The notes under the pieces: generated by a model
The model's input: the letters and a program-made list of their open reading frames with translations, nothing else
Databases searched by the model: none
Told to the model about the DNA's origin: nothing
Shown: in pieces, positions 54,119 through 62,415 of the stretch
Position numbering within the stretch: the stretch's first letter is position 1
How the letters are laid out: the number at the start of each line of letters is the position of its first letter
Made by a program: the position numbers and the translations under genes
Origin: Domibacillus tundrae
Lineage (GTDB): Bacteria > Bacillota > Bacilli > Bacillales > Domibacillaceae
Assembly: GCF_000970675.1 (NCBI RefSeq)
Contig: NZ_LAJA01000004.1
Span: forward strand, 155,929 to 219,928
Direction of reading: 5' to 3'
DNA length: 64,000 nucleotides

Positions 54119-54428
54119 GATCATGATCTCCTTTTAATTTGTAACAGTAATAACATTTACTTAGGGAGCTTTAATTATTCTTATTAATAAATATTAAGCG
54201 GCAATATACAACATCTTTTATAGTGATGCTCTTAATTACTTAAATCTGGAAAGAAACCTGTTGTCGCTGAATAATATGCATAAGCACCAGACAAACTTTT
54301 TAAAACGGTTGATAAGCAACTGGGTATTGCCTTCCTCATTATAGAGTTTTTGGTGCTGCATAAAACTTACTTTGTATCTGCAGAATTTTTTTAAAAATAC
54401 TGGTTTGTATCAAAAAACAGCGGACCGA

Positions 54429-54539
54429 AACAATATTCCTTTTGCAGGCATCGATAAACACTGTCCGCCGATCATGCCGGCACGAGGCATTGGACTTGAT
54501 TACTTGGCACATTGCCAGCGAGGAGAAAAAAACAGATGA
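54429..54539 (+). pseudogene. C-terminal end of an unrecognised phage gene
   Basis: Open frame NNIPFAGIDKHCPPIMPARG then LDYLAHCQRGEKNR, whose TGA overlaps the next ATG (ATGA). The upstream part is missing. The stretch 54125-54428 shows no gene. Confidence 0.4.
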
Positions 54540-54826
54540 ATATTACGGTTGGTAAGTATCTGCTCACATTAGACAGCGTAAATGTGAACGTAAACGAAGT
54601 ATATAAAACGAAAATTGATGGTGCGGGAACCGGCGAATTTGCTCAAAAGTCACTGAGCTATCACAAAAACTTTGAGTCTGTTTGCAAAGCGCTTCTGGAA
54701 CGAGAAATGAAAGTGAGTAATGCCAAAAACCTGGCCGAACTTGTCAAAATTGTTATTGGTGCAAAGCGAAGCATTGTTGAAGCGGCAAAAACAATCAGCC
54801 TTGAAAAAACGGCGGTGGAACAATGA
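54536..54826 (+). CDS. DUF5405-like phage protein
   Basis: 96 residues from ATG at 54536 (GAGGAG about 11 bases upstream; coupled to the preceding fragment through ATGA). MNITVGKYLLTLDSVNVNVN is a beta-rich head, followed by LSYHKNFESVCKALLEREMK and NAKNLAELVKIVIGAK, as in DUF5405 proteins of phages. The stop overlaps the next gene. Confidence 0.6.
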   Translation: MNITVGKYLLTLDSVNVNVNEVYKTKIDGAGTGEFAQKSLSYHKNFESVCKALLEREMKVSNAKNLAELVKIVIGAKRSIVEAAKTISLEKTAVEQ

Positions 54827-55236
54827 GTCAGCCAGCAGCACCTTTTAACGAATCCCAGGTGCATTATTCGAACGGATGGCACTGGGGCGATGAAAAATAC
54901 TGGGGAGAAGCTGGCGAAATCATTGGCATTCTTCCTGACAATATTGTGATGGGGCTGCCACACGACAAACGTTCCACAGAGTACTGGTTTTACTTCGCGG
55001 CCATCAGCCGGTCAATCACATCTGCCTTTATCGGGAACGGAAAAAGGGAACTGACTTCTGATGATGAAAGAAGATGCAATGCCCAGGCGAAAGAGCTCAT
55101 GAAAGATTCGATTGAAAATAAAACGCCAGTCAAAATGCTTCTGGCCAAATACGAAGTGACAGATCCATACCGTCCGCCGGATCTTTCCGGTCTTCAAGTA
55201 GTCGAGTATTTGCCGGTAATCCGTGAAGGGCATTGA
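54823..55236 (+). CDS. Hypothetical phage-type protein, 137 residues
   Basis: Starts in the ATGA overlap of the preceding gene. Contains YSNGWHWGDEKYWGEAGEII and FYFAAISRSITSAFIGNGKR. No family recognised. Soluble, Tyr/Trp-rich. The two-gene block (54.5-55.2 kb) is intact and looks like a phage early-region fragment. Confidence 0.6.
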   Translation: MSQPAAPFNESQVHYSNGWHWGDEKYWGEAGEIIGILPDNIVMGLPHDKRSTEYWFYFAAISRSITSAFIGNGKRELTSDDERRCNAQAKELMKDSIENKTPVKMLLAKYEVTDPYRPPDLSGLQVVEYLPVIREGH

Positions 55237-55386
55237 AAATAGATCTTCTCAACAGTTGAACTCAAATTATTCAATAAAGAATTAATTTGTACTAAACGAG
55301 TGAAGTATTTTGGATTTAATACTAATAGCCTTGATAAATCATTAAAAAAAGATTGATCAAAACAAGTCCCAAATACTTTTTAATTA

Positions 55387-55525
55387 TTACATAGCAGAAC
55401 TGCAATGGCCTGAAATAATTTTCATTTTCCCGCCAATATTTTGCCAAACCCGAGCGTAACCCATCTCATCTTCAATTGAATCAGCACCTAATGTTCCTTT
55501 TAAGGTAGAAGCAAATGACTTTTCC
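55387..55525 (-). pseudogene. C-terminal fragment of an unrecognised protein
   Basis: Minus frame KSFASTLKGTLGADSIEDEM, GYARVWQNIGGKMKIISGHC then SSAM and stop. The composition looks coding. It is cut by the chemoreceptor remnant on its 5' side. Confidence 0.4.
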
Positions 55526-55528
55526 GGG

Positions 55529-56883
55529 TTGTTTGACGTTTTTGGCGATAGTCACGAATCAAAAGAAATAGCGGAAAATCTGAATGTGGTTTTCCAGATG
55601 ATGCAAAAGAACACAGAAAAGGTCTGCCTTCGTCTTGAACTGGTGACCGAAGCTATTGAAGTTGGTTTATGGGAAATGGATATTGTAGAAGGCGATCCTA
55701 ATCATCCGGATAATTCGTTTGTATGGGGAGACGCGGCCCGTAGAATGTTTGTGGTTACCGGGATGAAAAGGAATTCCCTAACAGCCTTGATAGTCTGGTG
55801 AGGATTTTACATCCGGGCGACCTGGACTGGGCGCTTGAATCTTTTGGGGATCACTTGATTGACCACACGGGAAAGAACCCATTTGATATAGAATATCGTG
55901 TGCGTTTTAAAAATGGTGAATATCGCTGGATGCATGCTACTGGAGCGACAATCAGGGATGTGAATGGCCTCCCTCTAAAAGTTGCAGGTGCATTATTTGA
56001 TATACATGATAAGAAGATGAAAGAACAGCAATTGGAAGATCTAGTAACACGCTATGACTTGATTAATAAGGCTTTGGTTGAAGCCCCTTGGGATATGACA
56101 GTGGCAGCAGGCGATGTAGTAAATCCGAATAATGAATTTTGGTGGTCGCCGCAATTTCGAAAAACGCTAGGATTCAAAGATGAGACAGATTTTCCAAATG
56201 TGATGAGCAGCTGGAGTGATCGGCTTCATCCAGAAGATACGGAACGTGTAATTCAAGCTTTTGCTGCCCACTTAAATGATTATACTGGAAAGACACCATT
56301 TGATCTCAATTATCGCCTGCAATTAAAAAACGGTGAATACCGCTGGTTCCATGCAGGTGGAGAAACGATTCGGGATGCTAAGGGAATTCCCTTGCGTGTA
56401 GCCGGAACTATACATGATATAACGCATGAAAGAAATAAAGAGCATATTGTGGAAACAATGACTTCCAGAATGCAGGAGCTTTCTAATTCGATTGAAGAGG
56501 TGGTGAGAGGCATCAGTTCCATAACTAATGATGCACAGGATCTCGTTGCGGCTCAGGAACAATCCACTAATGCTGCGATTAAAGCAAAAAGCAGTGCTGA
56601 TGAAACTCAAAATATTTCTAATTTTATAAAAGGAATTGCTGATCAAACAAATCTTTTGGGTCTAAACGCCGCTATTGAATCTGCCCGTGCAGGTGAACTA
56701 GGCTGTGGTTTTGGCGTGGTAGCGGATGAGGTAAGAAAATTGGCAATCAATAGCGCAGAGGCTACAGGGAATATCGAAAGCAGTTTGAATGAAATGAAGA
56801 ATCTTATTGAAATAATCCTTACCTATATGGACAAAATAAGCAGCCTTGCACAGAATCAAGCAGCATTGTGCAAAAATCAATAA
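55529..56883 (+). pseudogene. PAS-PAS soluble chemoreceptor, 5'-truncated and frameshifted
   Basis: Cytoplasmic methyl-accepting protein with two PAS_3 domains: first in [36 protein letters not shown], second in [34 protein letters not shown] signalling domain follows ([20 protein letters not shown]). Near 55750 a two-base insertion (TTTGTGGTTAC for TTTGGTTAC) breaks the first PAS; the frame resumes as [20 protein letters not shown]. No ribosome site precedes the TTG at 55529, and homology to another gene abuts it, so the 5' end is lost too. Confidence 0.85.
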
Positions 56884-56914
56884 AAGAAATCAAAAAAGAA
56901 CAACCAAGATACTT

Positions 56915-57064
56915 CTACACTGATTGTTCACACTGCAACAATGCTTCATTCAAAAGTTGAATATCACCTTGTATTAGTTCTCTATGGTGCAAATTTTTGC
57001 ACTTATAGTAATCGTCTATTAATCGGATCAGTTCATTGGATAGAATAATAGCTATTTCTAACAA
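56915..57064 (-). CDS. Small DYYKC-family protein, copy 2
   Basis: 49 residues, TTG start with AAAGGGG 8 bases upstream: LEIAIILSNELIRLIDDYYK then LIQGDIQLLNEALLQCEQSV. About half identical to the 52.7 kb copy. The stop lies in the loop of a terminator (GAACAA..TTGTTC followed by TTTTTT on the minus strand, 56899-56931). Function unknown. Confidence 0.7.
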   Translation of the reverse strand: MLEIAIILSNELIRLIDDYYKCKNLHHRELIQGDIQLLNEALLQCEQSV

Positions 57065-57268
57065 GGTGATCGCCCCTTTTATGAGTATTTTGATTTGGAT
57101 ACAATGTGTTCTATATGAAAGTTTTAATACTTTCTAGAAACATATAAACAGGTTTAAAAAACTAGAATCATAATATAACTACTCTAAAGTATGAAAAATA
57201 TGCATAAATTTTAAAAAATAATTTAAATGAACGAATAGCTATAAAAACTTCGAAGGAGGATACGAGAG

Positions 57269-57398
57269 GTGATTAAAGTTTACAGTATACAAGGTGATCT
57301 GGAAGGATGACAGCCAGGTAGTGGATTTAATCGTTTCAAAGTTTTATAGCGAATCACCACGAGTAGAAGTGCTCATTGAAGAATTAGAACAGGGATAA
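57269..57398 (+). pseudogene. Small phage protein with one frameshift
   Basis: GAAGGAGG precedes GTG, and MIKVYSIQGDLEG ends at TGA. The shifted frame reads VYKVIWKDDSQVVDLIVSKF and YSESPRVEVLIEELEQG to 57398. Joined, it is a ~40-residue protein. Confidence 0.5.
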
Positions 57399-57409
57399 GG
57401 GAGCTTGAA

Positions 57410-57553
57410 ATGACAGCGTACGAATACCACATGGCGCAGGCAGCCAAGCATGAAAAAGACGGTAACCAGGTTCGGACAAAAATGCATCTTGATCTTGCTG
57501 ACCAGTGCAAGCTCAATAGTTCGTCCCAGTTATTCACGGCGAACTTTCTTTAA
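57410..57553 (+). CDS. Small phage-type ORF, 47 codons
   Basis: AGGGAG precedes ATG. MTAYEYHMAQAAKHEKDGNQ then VRTKMHLDLADQCKLNSSS. The last residues overlap the 3' end of the holin-like gene on the other strand, so the C-terminus may be foreign. Not recognised. Confidence 0.4.
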   Translation: MTAYEYHMAQAAKHEKDGNQVRTKMHLDLADQCKLNSSSQLFTANFL

Positions 57554-57814
57554 ATACGATACAATACTCGTTTTTAATGAGGCGTAGGAACCGATAGCGG
57601 AATATCCATAAAACCATCCCATGAACATACCGGCAACTAGATCCCCTCTATGGCTGATAAAGACAGAAATAAGTAAACCGACGATTAGCGCAATGGCTGG
57701 AACTAATGCTTTCGAGGGCTTAAAGAACACTTTAATTAACTGTGTGAGAATAAGAACTATTGGGACGGCAGTAACCGCATCCCAAAAATTTGTATGTATG
57801 GTTGGGAAGTCCAT
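57530..57814 (-). CDS. Holin-like phage membrane protein
   Basis: 94 residues, ATG with AAGGTGAT upstream. Membrane helices at ~12-30, 38-53 and 60-77, and a basic C-terminus (YLKKVRRE). The pattern (NFWDAVTAVPIVLILTQLIK, GMFMGWFYGYSAIGSYASLK) fits small phage membrane proteins next to lysis genes. No endolysin is adjacent; a decayed endolysin tail is at 59.9 kb. A more decayed copy of this gene lies at 58.31-58.48 kb. Confidence 0.65.
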   Translation of the reverse strand: MDFPTIHTNFWDAVTAVPIVLILTQLIKVFFKPSKALVPAIALIVGLLISVFISHRGDLVAGMFMGWFYGYSAIGSYASLKTSIVSYLKKVRRE

Positions 57815-57972
57815 GTAGATATCACCTTTTTATCGATATCATGCCAAGGTTTTCATTTTTTATTCAAAGTACGTTCAGAATAAATCATAGGCCATTAAAA
57901 CCCTCGTTAGTACTAATGTCATACTAATATTGATACTAGTACCAGTGAAACTATTCTAAAGGGGTGGGATCC

Positions 57973-58122
57973 TTGCAGTTTTCAGAGGGGGATTGGGTCA
58001 TTGTCGAGTCTGGAGGCGGAACAACTTCATGGGATTTTTCGATCCGTCGGAAATTGCTTGAACAAGCAATCGGGCAGGGGGTAACGGTAATAGAATATAA
58101 ACAGGGGGAGCGGAGGCAGTGA
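57973..58122 (+). CDS. Small phage-type protein, 49 residues
   Basis: TTG start with AAGGGGTGG upstream: MQFSEGDWVIVESGGGTTSW then DFSIRRKLLEQAIGQGVTVI. Compact beta-rich composition. Not recognised; likely a phage structural or early micro-gene. Confidence 0.5.
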   Translation: MQFSEGDWVIVESGGGTTSWDFSIRRKLLEQAIGQGVTVIEYKQGERRQ

Positions 58123-58309
58123 CATTAAACAGTAGAGATTTGAGGTGCATTATTGGACAAAAAAGTAACTATCTCAACCAAGAATAGTTACTTCGAAAAT
58201 TTCTGAATACGTGCAAAAAAGTATCCGGGCAAATTTATTATATGTAGTAACGATTGAGGAAGTGAAACGTAGTTTGCTGAATAGTGAAGTTTTAAACAAG
58301 CCGGCAACT

Positions 58310-58483
58310 TAATGACCTCTGTGGCTTATAAATATTAAAATTTGTAAGCCGATTACCAGTACTATTGTTGAAACGAATGATTTAGGAGTTTTAAAAAAAT
58401 TTTTATCAGATATGTTAGTACTAAAACATCTAAAATCGCAATAACAGAGTTCTAAAAATTTGTATGTATTGTAAGGAAATCCA
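58310..58483 (-). pseudogene. Decayed copy of the holin-like gene
   Basis: Nucleotide similarity to 57640-57815, for example AAAAATTTGTATGTAT and the CTCTGTGGCTTATAA / CTCTATGGCTGATAA segments in the same order, but no open frame remains. It marks a duplicated phage segment. Confidence 0.6.
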
Positions 58484-58550
58484 TAAATTTATCGTCTTTT
58501 TATACCTAATGTGGTTTGTATTTTGCTTATTGAAAAAAGGGGAGACAAAC

Positions 58551-58859
58551 TTGGAGAGCGGAGAGTGGAAAAAAGTCGAAATCGGGGACGTTACAGTCAT
58601 TGGATATGTCAGTCACATCGGTTATTACGGCATTCAAATTGAAATAATAACAGTCGCCAGAATCAAAAACGGTGAACTGGAATGGACAACGCCAACGAGG
58701 GCACTATTTAAGGAGCATCGTCTTGAATCCCTTGGCACATTGCTGGATGATATGCAGGATAAGACAGCACTTATTGATCTAGCGCTTATGACAAGAGATA
58801 AGAAATGGTTTGAAGAGTTGACAGGAAGAAAACAAAAATGGCCTATCGTGGAGCAGTAA
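58551..58859 (+). CDS. IDEAL-domain small protein
   Basis: 102 residues from TTG at 58551 (AAGGGGAG about 6 bases upstream); in-frame upstream codons encode a hydrophobic stretch without a ribosome site. A beta-rich N-terminus (VEIGDVTVIGYVSHIGYYGI) is followed by an IDEAL-type motif near the C-terminus (ALIDLALMTRDKKWFEELTG). The IDEAL motif is common in Bacillus proteins such as YpiB, usually with unknown function. It overlaps the next gene by 22 bases. Confidence 0.6.
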   Translation: MESGEWKKVEIGDVTVIGYVSHIGYYGIQIEIITVARIKNGELEWTTPTRALFKEHRLESLGTLLDDMQDKTALIDLALMTRDKKWFEELTGRKQKWPIVEQ

Positions 58860-59095
58860 TTGAGCAGCAGTGGACGCCAGAGGAAATGGCAGCGTATTGC
58901 AAGAAATTTGAAGCAAAGCGCCCGGCCTATGTTAGAGAGGCAGACGAACAACTGTGGAACCGTTTCTCGTCACGCGGGAAACGGACAGTCAATTCAAACG
59001 GAAATCTCAGCAAAGCTCAATACATGCGGTTTATGGAGAAAGGCTTGAGTGATGAACACATTTTAGCAAAGTATCAGGATTTGACGCCGAAATGA
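58838..59095 (+). CDS. Phage-type hypothetical protein, 85 residues
   Basis: ATG inside the end of the previous gene with GGAAG upstream. Contains WTPEEMAAYCKKFEAKRPAY and LSKAQYMRFMEKGLSDEHIL, mostly helical, with a possible HTH (GLSDEHILAKYQDL). Family not recognised. A CAGCCAGGC / GCCTGACTG terminator follows near 59128-59150. Confidence 0.55.
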   Translation: MAYRGAVIEQQWTPEEMAAYCKKFEAKRPAYVREADEQLWNRFSSRGKRTVNSNGNLSKAQYMRFMEKGLSDEHILAKYQDLTPK

Positions 59096-59238
59096 TTAGA
59101 AATGGCGAAGAAGCGGTGGGGGTTTGCAAAAAAAACAGCCAGGCAAAGGCCTGACTGCAAAAATGGTTTCGAGTTGTAGGAGTTGGGTTTTGCAAATGAC
59201 AGTACCAGTATAAACCACTTGATAAAAATTTATACAAA

Positions 59239-59363
59239 AAAGCCGAGGTTTTTCTCGGCCCGGAGATAATCTATTACAGACTTATGTATTCCAACCATAT
59301 TAAGTGTACCCGGTCTAGAAAAAAGTAAACAAAAAAGCCGAGAAAAAGTCCCCGGCCTGTTTC
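59239..59363. terminator. Two GCCGAG-type hairpins
   Basis: AAAAAGCCGAG..CTCGGC (59238-59260) and AAAAAGCCGAG..CCCCGGC (59331-59356). Same family as the hairpins at 9.2 and 10.1 kb. Confidence 0.55.
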
Positions 59364-59407
59364 AATATTACTCGCAATTCTATTTTAACAGACTGGGGGC
59401 GTCCGGG

Positions 59408-59572
59408 GTGGAAAAATCAAAATTAGATATAAAAATGACAGCAGAGATCGATCTCATGAATGAAAAGAAAATGTATGTGGTGAAAGAAGGCAGGCTCATT
59501 GCACATGAATTGCCCGATTATGGCCAGACCATCATCGTTACGATGGGCGGTCGAGTAAATCGTTGGAGATGA
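59408..59572 (+). CDS. XtrA/YqaO-like phage protein
   Basis: 54 residues, GTG start with a weak GGGG site. The C-terminal half (GRLIAHELPDYGQTIIVTMG then GRVNRWR) resembles small PBSX/skin XtrA-YqaO proteins (K..HGETIVVT.DGK.KR). Followed by a short ORF (59595-59657, MENLSIIERGSTAFNYKEIF) with AAGGAAGG upstream that is probably a truncated gene. Nothing further is seen in 59658-59840. Confidence 0.5.
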   Translation: MEKSKLDIKMTAEIDLMNEKKMYVVKEGRLIAHELPDYGQTIIVTMGGRVNRWR

Positions 59573-59841
59573 ACACCAAAAGGAAGGTGTGAACATGGAA
59601 AACCTCAGCATTATTGAAAGAGGATCAACTGCTTTTAATTACAAAGAAATATTTTAGGATTGGCTGGCTGTGTGCCCATTATTCCTACCTTAGAAGTAAT
59701 GAGCCTTTAAAGTGGGATGAATATGAAGTATAAGCGCTTGAGTTGGATTTAACATCGATTACACATACTTTTAACTGCATTAATGAATAATAACAAAAAA
59801 TAACGGCTGGTCATGAATACATTGAAAATTATTAAAATGTA

Positions 59842-59880
59842 AAGCACCCACTGCGGTGCTTTTTTCTTTGCTCCAAAACA
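59842..59880 (+). terminator. Cassette terminator with CTTTGCTCCAAAAC tail
   Basis: AGCACC / GGTGCT stem, T6, then CTTTGCTCCAAAACA. The tail is identical to that at 47341-47354. Confidence 0.8.
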
Positions 59881-60211
59881 AGCTGTAACGATAAAAAACT
59901 GTAACGAAACAGCTGCTGAAAAAATACCTTCATCTAAACAGGAAATCGCACGCCGGCTTAAACAAACGACTGCAGCTGCAACGCCGGCGCCAGTTGAAAA
60001 AGAGGAGGAAATCAAATTGTACCAGCCATCGAACGCATCCCTTAAAAATTCAACTCGTACAGTATTAAATCGTCTTGTAGCAAAAGATCCGAATGGCATT
60101 GATCCGTAATGGGTTAAAAAGCTGGATGATGGCACATTGACTGAATCTGATGCAACAGGTCTATTGTTTATAGCTATTGAACGTGGATTGATCCAAGGTA
60201 CAAAGGAATAA
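59875..60211 (+). pseudogene. Phage endolysin (amidase) C-terminal remnant
   Basis: Open from the cassette tail: a Pro/Ala linker (QTTAAATPAPVEKEEEIK), then the cell-wall-binding domain YQPSNASLKNSTRTVLNRLV..GIDP, an in-frame TAA at 60107, and WVKKLDDGTLTESDATGLLF to 60211. It fits the amidase_02 C-terminal domain of Bacillus lysins. GAGGAGG precedes an internal TTG (60015) at the domain start, like the internal starts known in some lysins. The catalytic domain is absent. A CCCC / GGGG terminator follows. Confidence 0.7.
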
Positions 60212-60305
60212 ACCGAAAAAATCCCCAGTTTTGGCCGGGGTTATATTCTTAAATATTATTTTATGTGTGGTGACGCATAAGTATATCTTAGGGGTGATAT
60301 TGATA

Positions 60306-60415
60306 ATGGATCCGCTCGACAATGTTATTGGTGTAAAGGAAGCAGCAGAAAAACTCGGGTTATAGATAAAACAGATTTAAAAAGACTCATCAAAAATAAT
60401 GAGGGGGAAAAGTAA
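60306..60415 (+). pseudogene. Phage helix-turn-helix protein with internal deletion
   Basis: MDPLDNVIGVKEAAEKLG followed in the next frame by IDKTDLKRLIKNNEGEK. The recognition-helix part between them is missing. Confidence 0.5.
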
Positions 60416-60416
60416 G

Positions 60417-60815
60417 ATGGAAAAAGTAAAGCTATCTAAGAAAATCGATACTCATTTAAGAGATACGTTACAAGTGTTTTTAATCGCAGATGATGTAAAA
60501 ACGTCAAAAAGGCTAGTGTTAGCTCTGGAAAATGCACACATTCGCACATGGGCAGATAAAGAAAACAATATGACTTTGTTGGTTTCGGCTTTGCAAAATG
60601 GGTATGAAGTTGAAATATCGAAAGAAGAAAGACTGTTGGTCGAATTAGAATCAATGATGCAAGCGTTTCGGGAAGCGCAGGAGAATTATATTGAGGAAAT
60701 CCGCGCTCAAGATCAAACGGAACGAGCTGACACTTTAGAAAGATCCATGAACGAAAAGGTGGAAAACTGCAAACAATTGATTGAGGAATATGAAGAAGAA
60801 GCCGCTCTTTCATGA
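60417..60815 (+). CDS. Hypothetical phage-type protein, 132 residues
   Basis: ATG with GAGGGGGAAA upstream, starting directly after the stop of the HTH remnant. A beta/alpha N-terminal half (RDTLQVFLIADDVKTSKRLV, TLLVSALQNGYEVEISKEER) and a long helical acidic C-terminus (REAQENYIEEIRAQDQTERA). Family not recognised. Its terminator (CCGCTC / GAGCGG, T5) overlaps the stop. Confidence 0.6.
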   Translation: MEKVKLSKKIDTHLRDTLQVFLIADDVKTSKRLVLALENAHIRTWADKENNMTLLVSALQNGYEVEISKEERLLVELESMMQAFREAQENYIEEIRAQDQTERADTLERSMNEKVENCKQLIEEYEEEAALS

Positions 60816-60835
60816 GCGGTTTTTAATTTTAGGAT

Positions 60836-61597
60836 GTGTTAAAGAAGATTGTTGATATTTGAAACCTTAAGACATTAAAGGATATAGTGATGGTAAGGAT
60901 GAGTTTGTTAAAAACTTGGAACAGCGGGCAATCAAATGGAAAACAAAAAGATAATAGGTAATCTTTTTTTTAATCATTTGTGCTGGATAATCACTTGGAG
61001 TTGTTTCTCGCATCTTTTTTTCTTCAAATACCTTATAATCGAGCAGCACTTGTCAGAAATGTTCTGCTTCGGTTATAAGGGCTTCTAAAAACTCTTTTTC
61101 AGGGAGCACAGCCTCGGCGTGAATATGTTTTGTTTTCCACTCATCGATGATGAGAAAATGTAACAAGTTGTTATCTAATGCAGTTAACTTCAATATCACA
61201 GGGTCAATGCCATACATCGTTTCAGCGTTGCGCATTTCTACATATTGTTCAATCGCATCTAAATAAGTCTGTTCCCACAAATCTAATCCATTTACTGCGT
61301 CGATTCCAACCAACACTTTATTTTTGTACTGAATGGTCACATGCACCTGAATATACTCAGGAGTAAACTTTCTATAAGCAAAGTAGTCCTTTAACTTGGA
61401 TAATTCCTCTAATCCAATATAGTGTGCTCTTGTATACTCAAGGCTGTTTAAGTTTGGACGTTCATATGAATGCTTCTCTAAAAAGGTTTTGATTTCAAAC
61501 ATGCTTTGTCTCCTCTACGAATGGTTCCCTTCTTGTTTTAGTATAACAACCAAGCCGCCAGCCTGTTCAAGAAAATCAACAACGTTCTTTAATGGAG
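60836..61597. repeat. Possible small element flanked by imperfect inverted repeats
   Basis: Left end TGTTAAAGAAGATTGTTGAT, right end (reverse complement) ATTAAAGAACGTTGTTGATT, enclosing a single 149-codon gene. Related motifs lie at 9.04 and 25.17 kb. Confidence 0.45.
61053..61502 (-). CDS. Hypothetical protein, 149 residues
   Basis: ATG with GGAGA about 9 bases upstream. It begins MFEIKTFLEKHSYERPNLNS. The middle part is beta-rich (PEYIQVHVTIQYKNKVLVGI) and the C-terminus repeats the theme (LHFLIIDEWKTKHIHAEAVL). No signal or membrane segment. Not recognised. It is the only gene between the inverted repeats and reads outward on the minus strand. Confidence 0.6.
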   Translation of the reverse strand: MFEIKTFLEKHSYERPNLNSLEYTRAHYIGLEELSKLKDYFAYRKFTPEYIQVHVTIQYKNKVLVGIDAVNGLDLWEQTYLDAIEQYVEMRNAETMYGIDPVILKLTALDNNLLHFLIIDEWKTKHIHAEAVLPEKEFLEALITEAEHF

Positions 61598-61676
61598 CCT
61601 ATGTAAAAGATAGCGATTTGATCTAAACTAGTAAAATCACGATTCTCAAAGTTTTTACACGAAATTTCCTTTATCG

Positions 61677-61985
61677 GTGGACGAAAGCAACGTTATAATA
61701 GAAGAAAGAAGGATTATTCAGAAAATGAGGGGGGCTTTTTTTTATTTTTTGCAGTGTAAAAAACTTATACATGGGTTATCACTCCTATTCATTGAAATGA
61801 TGATCGTCCTTTTGGTGATTACGGTATTGCTTTTTATTACTATTCCAAATGTAGCTAAGCAAAGCAAAAATATTAATGCAAAAGGGTGCGACGCATTTGG
61901 GCACATGGTTGCATACAAAAGCAGGTATTATAGAAGCCGAGAGGGAAGCGGATTCAAGTACATATCATTTAAAATGCTTGGATGA
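61677..61985 (+). pseudogene. ComGC-like prepilin fragment fused to other sequence
   Basis: The core IEMMIVLLVITVLLFITIPN then VAKQSKNINAKGCDAF is the hydrophobic alpha-1 segment of competence pseudopilin ComGC, including the Glu of the cleavage region. The prepilin peptidase leader (GFTLIE) is altered to GLSLLFIE. After codon 78 the sequence changes to MVAYKSRYYRSREGSGFK, which recurs near 62.5 kb. Not a functional prepilin. Confidence 0.6.
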
Positions 61986-62162
61986 GACAATTTGTTTCAA
62001 AATAAAAAAGTCCTCCCTTGATCAAAAAGGAGGCTTTTTCAAAGTTAAGACGAACATAAAAGCATTTTTATTTTTCTAAAACTTGATTTATCACTTCACT
62101 CGGTTTGCTGTTATTTAGGTTTTTGTAAATGCAGCTTGCTGGTTTTTCTCGTAAAGGACTTA

Positions 62163-62372
62163 ATGTTTGTTGAAAAACTACCCGACAACGAGGGAATATT
62201 ATTTATGTTTCCAGAAAAAACATATGGCGGTTTTTGGATGAAAAACACCTTAATTCCTTTATCTATTGCTTTTCTTGATTGAGATGGTAAAATTATCGAA
62301 ATACTGGATATGAAGCCTTGTAAAGAGGAAGTAAGAGATTTTTATATAACTGTATTATCTTTACAAAATTAG
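62163..62372 (+). pseudogene. DUF192 protein remnant with in-frame stop
   Basis: VEKLPDNEGILFMFPEKTYG then FWMKNTLIPLSIAFLD is the DUF192 signature; TGA at 62280 interrupts it, then DGKIIEILDMKPCKEE continues. N-terminal part missing. Terminator GACAACG / CGTTGTC with T5 and CTTTGGTTAAAAAT tail at 62381-62415. Confidence 0.75.
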
Positions 62373-62415
62373 GTTGAAAGGACAACGTGAATCGTTGTCT
62401 TTTTCTTTGGTTAAA

